Of a DNA stretch of 64,000 nucleotides, positions 28,434 through 36,437 are shown one piece after another. The DNA comes from Salipiger bermudensis (lineage in GTDB: Bacteria > Pseudomonadota > Alphaproteobacteria > Rhodobacterales > Rhodobacteraceae), in contig NZ_JAHVIA010000006.1 in assembly GCF_019801965.1 (NCBI RefSeq), positions 1-64,000 of the forward strand. The letters run 5' to 3'. The translations under genes and the position numbers were made by a program. How positions within the stretch are numbered: position 1 is the stretch's first letter; every line of letters starts with the position of its first letter. Below the pieces are notes generated by a model. The model worked only from the letters and a program-made list of their open reading frames with translations. It was not told where the DNA came from and did no database searches.

Positions 28434-29507
28434 TTGGCCGATAATGCACAAGACGAGTCCGCCGACACGCCGGAGGGCCCGGACGAGACCGCGCTCATTC
28501 TCGCCGATCTCGCGCTCCGCGCCCGACAAGACCCCAAATATTATGACGAGCTCAAAGCCGCCAAGGCGGCAGATCTGAAGGAGCTTGGGCTCTCGGATCT
28601 GACCCTCGCGGAGTTCAGAAAACGCCTTTCCTCAACCATCGATCAGATAGGAGCATTAGAGATGGCCATGCAGCAAGCTGGAACGTCGGCGGCGACGATG
28701 GGATCCTCGACACAGGCCGGTGGCACCGCCGCCTCGGTCGGCACCGTAGGCTCGGTGGGAAGCGTCTGCGGCACCGCGGCAACCTTCGCGACCGCCGGCA
28801 GCGCCGGCACGGCCGGGGCCGCCTCGACACCGCTCGGCAGCGGTGCGCCACAGGGCGCGGCAGCGACCTCGGTAACGATCGCGAGCCTGCGGCCGCCGCC
28901 GCCCTGCCTGCCCTGCGGCACCATCGCGACCCTGCCGCCTCCTCCCCCGCCGCCCTGCCTGCCCTGCGGGACGATCGCGACCACGCCGCCGCCTCCGCCG
29001 CCCTGCGCCACGATCGCAACCATGCCACCGCCGCCGCCGCCCTGCCTGCCCTGCGGCTCGGTCGCCAGCATCATGGCGCCGTCGGCGCAAAGCGGCGACG
29101 CGACCCAGGCCGGCGGCACCGCCGGCAGCGCCGGCACCGCGGGCTGCCTCGGCTCGGTCTGCGGCACCGCGGGCTCGGCCTTCACCGTGGGCAGCGTCGG
29201 ATCGGCAGGCGCCGCCTCGACGCCACTTGGCGGCAGCGGCATGGGTGACAGCTCGACCCAGGCAGGCGGCACGGCGGGCACCGCCGGAAGCGTCGGCAGC
29301 GTCGGATGCTTCTGTGGCACCGCCGGCACCTTCGCCTGCGGCGGCACCGTGGGCTCCGCCGGTGCGGCCTCGACACCGCTCGGCGCCGACAGCTCAACGC
29401 AATCGGGCGCCACCTGGGGCAGCGCCGCCACCGCGGGCTGCGTCGGCACCTTCTGCGGCACCGCCGGCTCGATCGGCAGCGCCGGTACCGCCGGCTCCAA
29501 GAGCTGA
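28434..29507 (+). CDS. Putative RiPP/TOMM precursor, 357 residues, repetitive Cys/Ser/Thr/Gly-rich core
   Basis: Start at TTG 28434, chosen because GGGAGGAG lies 6 bases upstream; the alternative TTG 28410 lies upstream of that site. Residues 1-83 are charged and helical and look like a leader (RARQDPKYYDELKAAK, LKELGLSDLTLAEFRKRL), with a spacing reminiscent of NHLP/Nif11 leaders. Residues 84-357 have almost no charged side chains and 15 Cys. Modules of about 50 residues recur (about 93-135, 224-266, 275-317, 322-357), with TQAGGTAG, GSVxCGTAG and GAASTPLG. A polyproline block (154-212) repeats PPPPCLPCGTIAT-like units. The gene immediately precedes the cyclodehydratase and SagB-type genes, which makes it the candidate substrate. 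It could instead be a structural protein, since its size is exceptional for a TOMM. Confidence 0.75.
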   Translation: MADNAQDESADTPEGPDETALILADLALRARQDPKYYDELKAAKAADLKELGLSDLTLAEFRKRLSSTIDQIGALEMAMQQAGTSAATMGSSTQAGGTAASVGTVGSVGSVCGTAATFATAGSAGTAGAASTPLGSGAPQGAAATSVTIASLRPPPPCLPCGTIATLPPPPPPPCLPCGTIATTPPPPPPCATIATMPPPPPPCLPCGSVASIMAPSAQSGDATQAGGTAGSAGTAGCLGSVCGTAGSAFTVGSVGSAGAASTPLGGSGMGDSSTQAGGTAGTAGSVGSVGCFCGTAGTFACGGTVGSAGAASTPLGADSSTQSGATWGSAATAGCVGTFCGTAGSIGSAGTAGSKS

Positions 29508-29516
29508 GCTCTCCTC

Positions 29517-29547
29517 GGAGCGGCCCGCATCTCCTGCAGGCCGCTCC
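29517..29547 (+). terminator. Hairpin after the precursor gene (first of two)
   Basis: GGAGCGGCC (29517-29525) pairs perfectly with GGCCGCTCC (29539-29547), 13-nt loop, starting 10 bases after the precursor stop. A second GC-rich hairpin follows. Partial termination here would keep enzyme levels below precursor levels, as in many RiPP loci. Confidence 0.6.
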
Positions 29548-29551
29548 TCCA

Positions 29552-29576
29552 GCGCCCCTCGCCCGGCGGGGGGCGC
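29552..29576 (+). terminator. Second GC-rich hairpin between precursor and cyclodehydratase genes
   Basis: GCGCCCC (29552-29558) and GGGGCGC (29570-29576) with an 11-nt loop, followed by gcgctttccc with only a short T run. Together with 29517-29547 it looks like an attenuator or mRNA-processing site. Confidence 0.5.
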
Positions 29577-29617
29577 GCTTTCCCACATTCCCAGTCCCAC
29601 GCCGCCGAGTGAGCTCC

Positions 29618-31876
29618 ATGCACCCGATCCAACGCCCTGTCATCAAGTCGAAATACGTCGTCGTTCCGGTCTCGGGCGAGGGCATCTATCTGCTTAGCGA
29701 GAACGAGAAACACGTGCTCGAGGGCGAGACCATGATGCAGCTCGTGCCGCTGCTCGACGGGCAGCGCGGCTGGCCGGAGATCCACGCCACGCTCGCCCCC
29801 GCGCTCGGGCCCGACGCGGTTGGCCAGGGCATCGAGGTGCTGCTTGCCAACGCCCATGTGGAGGAGGCGCAACCCGATGACCGGCGCCGCTTCCAGATCT
29901 TCTGGACCGAGCTCGGCCTCAGCCCGCAGGCCACCGCCGAGCTCCTGGCGCGCACCAACGTGCATGTCGTGCCGCTCGGCGAGGTCTCCGCGCAGGCGGC
30001 GCTGCAGGGGCTGGCCTCGCTCGGGCTGCAGGCCGACCCGCAGCGCATGGCCTCGTTCACGCTGGTGCTGACCGACGATTACGAGAACCCCAGGCTCGCC
30101 GAGATCAACCGCCACATGCTGGCCACCGGCGCGCCGTGGATGCTGGTAAAGCCGCGCGGCCTGCTGCCGCTCGCCGGGCCGGTCTTCCGCCCCAACTCCG
30201 GCGGCTGCTGGGCCTGCCTCGCCACCTGGCTGCGCCACAACCGCGAGGTCGAGACCTATGTCCGCCGCCGCACCGGGCAGGAGGCCCCCTACAGCACCTC
30301 GCGCGCCGAGGTGCCGCTTGGCGAGACGCAGGCGATCTCGCTGGCGCTGTTGCAGATGGCACGGCTGCTGGCCCGCGCCGAGAGCCCGGTGATGGACGGG
30401 CGGCTGGTGGCGATCGACACGCTGACCGGCGAACAGAGCCACCACGCCGTCACCCGCCGTCCGCAATGCCCGGACTGCGGCGATCCCGCCTGCGCCCGGG
30501 TCGCGGGCCGTCCGGTGGTACTCTCGGAGGGGCTTGGCCGGGTCGCCAACGAGAACGGATTCCGCCCCGAGGCACCAGAGATCACCTACCAGCGCTACCA
30601 GCATCTGGTCTCGCCGCTGACCGGGGTGATCAAGGCGGTCTACCCGATCCCGGCCTCGTTCTCGACACCGATCCGCTCCTACATGGCAGGGCACAACTTC
30701 GCGCTCAAGAACGATCACCTGTTCTTCCTCAAGGACGGGCTCCGCACCCATTCCTCCGGCAAGGGCAAGACCGATGCGCAGGCCCGCACCTCGGCGCTCT
30801 GCGAGGCGCTCGAGCGCTACTCCGGCACCTTCCGGCAGGAGGAGGAGTGCATTCAGGCAAGCTTTGCCGAGCTTGGCGACGAGGCCGTCGATCCCCGCGA
30901 TGTCATGCTCTACAGCGAGCGCCAATATGCCGAGCGCGATACCTGGAACGCCAAGGGGGCGCGCTTCCAGGTGGTGCCGCAGCCCTTCGACGAGACCGCG
31001 CGGATCTCGTGGTCACCGGTCTGGTCCTGGACGCAGGAGCGGCGGCGGCTGATTCCGACATCGCTGGCCTATTACAACGTCAACGAGGGCGACAATGCCT
31101 TCTACTGCTGGGGCGACAGCAACGGCGCCGCGGCCGGCGGCAATCTCGAGGACGCGCTGCTTCAGGGCGCGCTCGAGGTGATCGAGCGTGACGGTGTGGC
31201 GATCTGGTGGATGAACCGGCTGTCGCGCCCCGGCGTCGATCTCGAGAGCTTCGGCGATCCGTATGTCGAGGAGCTGAAGGCCTTCTACGCCGCCTGCGAC
31301 CGCGAGTTCTGGGTGCTCGACCTGACCAACGACATGGGCATCCCCTGCATGGCGGCGATCAACCGCCGGCTCTCGGGCGCGAGCGAGGATATCGTCATGG
31401 GCTTCGGCGCCCATCTCGACCCCCGCATCGCGCTGTCGCGCTGCCTCACGGAGATGAACCAGTTCATGCCGGCGGTGCTGAGCGTGAACCCCGATGGCAG
31501 CACGCTCTATGCCTATGACGACCCCGACTCGCTGGAGTGGTGGCGCACGGCGACGCTGGAGAACCAGCCCTATCTCAAGCCCTCGCGGGCGAAGAAACGC
31601 AGACCGGAGGATTTCGACTTCAAGGCCGAGGGTTCGGTTTCCGACAACGTACGCAAGGTTTTCGGCCAGTTCGAGGACCTCGGCCACGAGGTGCTGATCC
31701 TCGACCAGTCGCGCCCCGATATCGGCCTGCCTGTGGCCAAGGTCATCGTGCCGGGGATGCGGCATTTCTGGGCGCGCCACGCGCCGGGGCGGCTCTATGA
31801 CGTGCCGGTCAAGATGGGCTGGCGCAAGGCGCCGCTGACGGAGGACGGCCTCAACCCGGTCGCGATGTTCATATGA
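29618..31876 (+). CDS. Fused E1-like/YcaO cyclodehydratase (TOMM C+D protein)
   Basis: 752 residues from ATG 29618; a GTG at 29609 is an alternative. Residues 1-90 form a winged-helix-like leader-recognition segment. About 95-320 is the E1-like partner domain with four zinc-type cysteines (CWAC 197-200, CPDC 284-287, plus Cys292). About 325-752 is the YcaO domain. Its ATP-binding signatures are GKGKTDAQARTSALCEALERY (381-401; E396, E399) and QGALEVIERDGVAIWW (E520, E523). This three-part layout is that of cyanobactin LynD/TruD-type enzymes, which phosphorylate the peptide backbone and cyclise Cys/Ser/Thr to azolines. The C-terminus (GLNPVAMFI) lacks the Pro-x-Pro-x-Pro tail seen in many azoline YcaOs. 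It overlaps the SagB gene by ATGA. Confidence 0.93.
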   Translation: MHPIQRPVIKSKYVVVPVSGEGIYLLSENEKHVLEGETMMQLVPLLDGQRGWPEIHATLAPALGPDAVGQGIEVLLANAHVEEAQPDDRRRFQIFWTELGLSPQATAELLARTNVHVVPLGEVSAQAALQGLASLGLQADPQRMASFTLVLTDDYENPRLAEINRHMLATGAPWMLVKPRGLLPLAGPVFRPNSGGCWACLATWLRHNREVETYVRRRTGQEAPYSTSRAEVPLGETQAISLALLQMARLLARAESPVMDGRLVAIDTLTGEQSHHAVTRRPQCPDCGDPACARVAGRPVVLSEGLGRVANENGFRPEAPEITYQRYQHLVSPLTGVIKAVYPIPASFSTPIRSYMAGHNFALKNDHLFFLKDGLRTHSSGKGKTDAQARTSALCEALERYSGTFRQEEECIQASFAELGDEAVDPRDVMLYSERQYAERDTWNAKGARFQVVPQPFDETARISWSPVWSWTQERRRLIPTSLAYYNVNEGDNAFYCWGDSNGAAAGGNLEDALLQGALEVIERDGVAIWWMNRLSRPGVDLESFGDPYVEELKAFYAACDREFWVLDLTNDMGIPCMAAINRRLSGASEDIVMGFGAHLDPRIALSRCLTEMNQFMPAVLSVNPDGSTLYAYDDPDSLEWWRTATLENQPYLKPSRAKKRRPEDFDFKAEGSVSDNVRKVFGQFEDLGHEVLILDQSRPDIGLPVAKVIVPGMRHFWARHAPGRLYDVPVKMGWRKAPLTEDGLNPVAMFI

Positions 31877-33210
31877 GCGGGCCCGAGATGCGCGCCGTGC
31901 TCCGCCGCGAGGGGTTCGAGGCCAACGCGCCCCGCGCCCTCGCCGCCACCGGCCTGCTCGGCGACCGCGCCAGCCACGCGCTGCACGAGGGGCTGGCCAA
32001 TGGCGGCGTGTCGCTGGCCGATGCCAGACCGCCCGAGCGCGCCGCCATCGAGCAGCTCGCCCGCGGCGGCCTCGTGGCCTTTCGCGACAGCGAGGACGTG
32101 GCGACACTGCTGCCCGTCGCCGATAGCTTCGCGCTCGGTCCCGACGATCCGCTGGTTGAGGCCGAGCGCTGGAAGCTGTCGAAGTTCCAGTATGTCCAGA
32201 GCGAGGGCGGCCAGCCGGTGGCGCGCTCGGCGCTGGGGCTCGCGATGGTGCAGATCCACGACCCCGCCGCGCTGGCACTCATGGGCCGCTTCACCGTGGC
32301 CAGCGCCCCGGGCGAGGCGCTCGAGAAAGGCGATCTCGGCAATCGCGGCGCCGGGTTCCTCGGGCTGCTGGCCTGCGCCGGCATCCTCTTGCCCTGCGAT
32401 GGCGAGGGCCGCACCGCCGACGAGACCGACGACCAGCGCCGGATGTGGGATTTCCACGAGCTGGTCTATCACAGCCGCAGCCGCCTTGGCCGCTCGGGCT
32501 TCCGCGTCGGCGCCACCTGGGAGTTCCGCGACGAGATCCCGCAGCCCCCGCTCCTGCGCGACAGCCCGTGGCGCGACAACGGCGCCATCCCGCTCTACCG
32601 CCCGATGGTGCTGTCGCGCGACATGCCGCTCTTCGAGGCGATGGAGACCCGCCGCTCGGTGCGCGCCTACAGCCCCGCCCCGATCACCGCGTGGGAGCTC
32701 GGCGAGTTCCTCTACCGCACCATGCGGGTGCGCTCGCACGTCAAGACCGGCGAGCACGAGATCACCTCGCGCCCCTATCCCAACGGCGGCGGCCTCTATG
32801 AGCAGGAGCTCTACGTCACCGTCGAGGCCTGCGCCGACCTGCCGCGCGGCTTCTACCACTACGACCCCAAGGCCCACGCGCTCTGCCCGATCAGCCCGCC
32901 CGATGCCGACATGGCCATGCTGGTCGAGGAGGCGGTGAGCGCCACTGCAGGGCTGGGTCGGCCACAGATCCTCTTCACCATCGCCAGCCGCTTCGGCGGC
33001 TTCAACTGGAAGTACTCGGCCATGTGCTACGCGGCGCAGCTCAAGAATGTCGGTGCGATCTACCAGACCATGTATCTCGTCGCGACGGCGATGGGGCTCG
33101 GCGGCTGCGGGCTGGGGCTCGGCAATGCCGACCGCTTCGCCCGGATGACCGGGCATGACTACGCGACCGAAGGCTCGATCGGGGAGTTCATGATCGGCCG
33201 CCCGCTCTGA
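31873..33210 (+). CDS. SagB/ThcOx-type FMN-dependent azoline dehydrogenase
   Basis: 445 residues. The N-terminal 230 residues are a second, divergent nitroreductase-like or recognition half. The C-terminal half is the catalytic FMN fold: METRRSVRAYSPAPI (FMN phosphate contacts, R260-S267), RPYPNGGGLYEQELYV (300-315), then ALxxGxIyQxxYLVATAMGLGGCGLG. This is the classic SagB pattern. It oxidises thiazolines and oxazolines on the precursor to thiazoles and oxazoles. The gene overlaps the cyclodehydratase stop by four bases, so the two are translationally coupled and almost certainly act on the same peptide. Confidence 0.93.
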   Translation: MSGPEMRAVLRREGFEANAPRALAATGLLGDRASHALHEGLANGGVSLADARPPERAAIEQLARGGLVAFRDSEDVATLLPVADSFALGPDDPLVEAERWKLSKFQYVQSEGGQPVARSALGLAMVQIHDPAALALMGRFTVASAPGEALEKGDLGNRGAGFLGLLACAGILLPCDGEGRTADETDDQRRMWDFHELVYHSRSRLGRSGFRVGATWEFRDEIPQPPLLRDSPWRDNGAIPLYRPMVLSRDMPLFEAMETRRSVRAYSPAPITAWELGEFLYRTMRVRSHVKTGEHEITSRPYPNGGGLYEQELYVTVEACADLPRGFYHYDPKAHALCPISPPDADMAMLVEEAVSATAGLGRPQILFTIASRFGGFNWKYSAMCYAAQLKNVGAIYQTMYLVATAMGLGGCGLGLGNADRFARMTGHDYATEGSIGEFMIGRPL

Positions 33211-33239
33211 CACCGCCTGCCACGAAGGAGAAGACGACC

Positions 33240-34784
33240 ATGGTTTCCTACACCCAGAGCCCGCTGCTGTCCTCCCTTCGCGGCCGCCTGCCCGGCGTTC
33301 CCGCCGAGGCCCGCGAGGCGCTATGCGACCAGCTCGAGATCGGCATGCGCGAGCTCTACACCCACCTGCCGCAGAAGATGTCGGCCTTCGGCATCGACCC
33401 GATCGCACAGCTGCGTGCGCTCAAGGCCAACAGGCAGGCGAATTTCACCCGACGCCTGCTCCGCATCATCAACGGCCTGAAGGACCGCCACACCACCCTG
33501 CGGATGCCACCGCCCTGGTCGGCGCTGGTGGCCTACGTGCCCTTCGTGATCGAACGGGTCTATTGCGAGGACCGGCCGCATTACGTCGTCACCAAGCAGC
33601 TCTTCGGCTACGACGAGATCCCGGTCGGCGCCACCGTCACCCACTGGAACGGCACGCCGATCCACCTGCATGTCAACGCGCTGGCGCGCGACACGCAGGG
33701 CTCGAACTGGGCCGCGGCAATGCGGCTGGCGATGGCCAACCTGACGATCCGGCCACTGGCCTACGTGCTGATGCCGGGTGAGGACTGGGTGACGATCAAT
33801 TACATCGAGCCCGATGGCACCGCCCGCGCCGTCACCACGCCGTGGCGCTTCTACTCGACCGCTGCCGGGGCGCAGAGCCATGGCGGGGTGAAGGCGGGCG
33901 AGGTGCCCGCCACGGCGCTCAGTGTCGGGCTCGACGAGCAGACGCTGCTGTCGAACAAGTTCCGCTCGATCGCGCAGAAGCCGCCAGAGAAAGAGCGCGA
34001 GGCGCTGACCACCGACGGCATCCTGCGCTACGGGGTGGTGCATAGCCCGAGCGGGCGCAGCGGCTATCTGCGGATCTTCAGCTTCGAGGTGCAAGACCCC
34101 GGCGCCTTCCTAAAGAAGCTCGCCGGCATTCTCGAAAACCTGCCGCAGGACCGGTTGGTGATCGACCTGCGCGGCAATCCTGGCGGCCAGATCCCCGCCG
34201 GGCAAGGCCTGATCCGCATGCTGACCGCGAAGCCCCTGACCCCCGCGCCCATCGCCTTCCGTGCCACGCCCACCACGCTCGGCCTTGCCGCCGCCCCGGC
34301 CTTCCAGGAATGGCGCCGCTCGCTGGAGCTGCAAAGCGCGACCTCGAACGTCTGGGCGCAGGCCTTCCCCATCGCGCCCTATTACGACAACGTGCCGCCC
34401 TACCGCTTCCCCGGCAAGGTGGCCATCGTCATCGACGCGCTGTGCTATTCGACCACCGATTTCTTCGCCGCCGATTTCGCCGACAACGAGATCGGCCCGG
34501 TGATCGGCATCGATTTCAGCACCGGCGCCGGCGGGGCCAATGTCTGGCCCTGGTCGGTGCTGGTGAACTACACCCGCTTTCTCGGGATCCCGGGCCCCGC
34601 GCCCCTGCCCTCGGGCTTCGATCTCAATATCTCGATGCGCCGCGCCTACCGCACCGGGGCGAGCGCCGGGCTACCGATCGAGGATCTCGGCATCCGGGCG
34701 CAGATCCTGCACCGACAGACCATGCGCGACCTGCTCGAGGACAATGTCGATCTCATCGCCCGCGCGGTGGCGAGCATCGCCTGA
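33240..34784 (+). CDS. S41-family peptidase-like protein
   Basis: 514 residues from ATG 33240 with AAGGAG 9 bases upstream. A C-terminal processing/tricorn-type fold is indicated by LVIDLRGNPGGQIPAG (306-321) and by AIVIDALCYSTTDFFAADF, where Ser404 is the nucleophile position. A helical N-terminal region (about 20-90) and a beta-rich domain (about 95-200) precede it. There is no signal peptide, so it should be cytoplasmic. As the last gene of the cluster it is the best candidate for leader removal or for cutting between the core repeats (inference). I cannot confirm the Lys or Glu partners of the catalytic Ser. Confidence 0.82.
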   Translation: MVSYTQSPLLSSLRGRLPGVPAEAREALCDQLEIGMRELYTHLPQKMSAFGIDPIAQLRALKANRQANFTRRLLRIINGLKDRHTTLRMPPPWSALVAYVPFVIERVYCEDRPHYVVTKQLFGYDEIPVGATVTHWNGTPIHLHVNALARDTQGSNWAAAMRLAMANLTIRPLAYVLMPGEDWVTINYIEPDGTARAVTTPWRFYSTAAGAQSHGGVKAGEVPATALSVGLDEQTLLSNKFRSIAQKPPEKEREALTTDGILRYGVVHSPSGRSGYLRIFSFEVQDPGAFLKKLAGILENLPQDRLVIDLRGNPGGQIPAGQGLIRMLTAKPLTPAPIAFRATPTTLGLAAAPAFQEWRRSLELQSATSNVWAQAFPIAPYYDNVPPYRFPGKVAIVIDALCYSTTDFFAADFADNEIGPVIGIDFSTGAGGANVWPWSVLVNYTRFLGIPGPAPLPSGFDLNISMRRAYRTGASAGLPIEDLGIRAQILHRQTMRDLLEDNVDLIARAVASIA

Positions 34785-34828
34785 GCGGCAAGCCGCCCGG
34801 GTGCATATTTGAGCGGGCTGAAGCCGCC

Positions 34829-35836
34829 TCAGAAGCTGACGCAGATCTTGCCGAAATGGGCGCCGCTTTCCTGATAGCGGAAGGCGTCGGACAGCGCCTC
34901 CAGCGGGAAGCTGCGGTCGATCACCGGGCGCAGTTTCAGCGCCTCGAGCGCCTTCACGAAATCCTGCTGGTGTTCGCGCGAGCCGACGATCAACCCCTGC
35001 AGACGCTGCTGCCGCGCCATCAGAAGCGCCGTCGGGATCTCGCCCGAGCGGCCGGTCAGCACGCCGATCAGCGCGATATGGGCCCCGGGACGGCCGGCGA
35101 CGATCGATTGCGCCAGCGTCGCCGGGCCGCCGACCTCGACGATGATATCGACCCCGCGCCCGCCGGTCAGGCGGCGCATCTCCTCGCCCCATTCCGGCGT
35201 GGTCCGGTAATTGATGACATGATCAGCCCCGAGCTCGCGCAGCCGGTCGAGCTTGGCATCCGACGACGAGGTGGCGATCACCGTGGCGCCCATCGCCTTG
35301 GCCAGCTGCAGCGCGTAGATCGAGACGCCGCCGGTGCCCAGAACCGCCACCACGTCGCCCGCCTTGATGCCGGCATCGACCACCAGCGCCCGCCACGCGG
35401 TCAGACCCGCAGTGGTGATCGTCGCCGCCTCCTCGTGCGACCAGCCCTCGGGCGCGTGGGTGAACCAGTGCGCCGGCAGCTTGACCCGCTCGCGGGCATA
35501 GCCGTCGCGGCCATCGCCGGGCGTGGTGGAGAAATCGCAGGGGCGCTCGTCGCCGGTCTGCCAATCCGGGAAGAAGCCCGAGACCACATGGTCGCCCGCC
35601 GCGAACTCCGTGACGCCTTCGCCCACGGCCTCGACGACGCCCGCGCCGTCGGCCATCGGAATGCGCCCGTCGGGCAGCGCGCCCTCGACGGCGCAGACCC
35701 GGTAATCATGGTAGTTGAGCGAGCTGGCATGCAGGCGCACGGTGATGTCGCCAGGGCCGGGGGCCGCCGGGTCGGCAACGTCGCTCAGCACCAGATTGTC
35801 GAGCCCGCCGGGCGCCTTGATTGCCACCTGTTTCAT
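34829..35836 (-). CDS. Medium-chain dehydrogenase, quinone oxidoreductase/zinc-independent alcohol dehydrogenase-like
   Basis: 335 residues from ATG 35836, with AAGGTGA upstream. The N-terminal GroES-like domain has LHASSLNYHDYRVCAVEGAL and ADGAGVVEAVGEGV. The Rossmann domain has VLGTGGVSIYALQLAKAMGA (GTGGV) and a following Ser-rich stretch (ATSSSDAKLDRL) that suits NADPH. The structural-zinc Cys cluster of classical alcohol dehydrogenases is absent. It should be an NADPH-dependent enoyl/quinone reductase. Transcribed convergently toward the S41 peptidase gene, so it is not part of that cluster. Confidence 0.9.
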   Translation of the reverse strand: MKQVAIKAPGGLDNLVLSDVADPAAPGPGDITVRLHASSLNYHDYRVCAVEGALPDGRIPMADGAGVVEAVGEGVTEFAAGDHVVSGFFPDWQTGDERPCDFSTTPGDGRDGYARERVKLPAHWFTHAPEGWSHEEAATITTAGLTAWRALVVDAGIKAGDVVAVLGTGGVSIYALQLAKAMGATVIATSSSDAKLDRLRELGADHVINYRTTPEWGEEMRRLTGGRGVDIIVEVGGPATLAQSIVAGRPGAHIALIGVLTGRSGEIPTALLMARQQRLQGLIVGSREHQQDFVKALEALKLRPVIDRSFPLEALSDAFRYQESGAHFGKICVSF

Positions 35837-36437
35837 CGGATCACCTTTCGTCTTCAATCCTTGCGACCCGCCTGACCGCGGGCTTTGGCGCATACCTAGC
35901 ATGCGGAGAGGGCGCGACCATCCCGGCGCGATCTCGGCTCGAAAGCTCAGCCGCGGCATTCGCTGCCCAAGCCCATCTTCCACGCACGACACCGCGGCGC
36001 CCGCGGGTATAAGTATGCATGACCTACGTGCGAAGCCCCTTCACCAGAACAGGTGCCGCCTGGGAGGATGACCTGCGCGCCCGTGGCATCGTGCGCAGCC
36101 GCCTCCCGGGGCCGACCCTCAACACTTACGCGCGGCGGCGTAGGTGGTGCTGGACAGGCATGCGGCCGAGAAGGTCCTCGCGCTTCTAAGCTGAGCACAG
36201 CCGTCGGCGCCCCTCTACCGGAGGGGCGTCGCCTTGCCCGTGCCGCCCGAACCGACAATGCAGCATGGCTCAGTCAGGCGCCGTGCCAGAGCCAGAGCAG
36301 GGCCGTCGCGCAGCGCTCATGGCATCACAGCACCGCCCAGAGCTCACGCGCGGTATCAAGGGGTCGTGACCTGCGCCAAGGAACGGGCCCCGTCGGTGGA
36401 CGTTGGGTGGCAATCGTCAAATTCGAAAGGATACGAC
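35837..36437. other. 601-bp intergenic region between divergent dehydrogenase genes
   Basis: Lies between the minus-strand MDR gene and the plus-strand aldehyde dehydrogenase. It should hold both promoters, but I cannot fix -35/-10 boxes. Frames here translate to Arg/Pro/Gly-rich sequence with no recognisable domain. No gene is called. Confidence 0.5.

Noticed and set aside
28643-30925. 760-codon minus-strand frame opposite precursor and YcaO genes
   Set aside because: Low-complexity Val/Pro/Ala translation that is the mirror of the repetitive precursor; no motif support.
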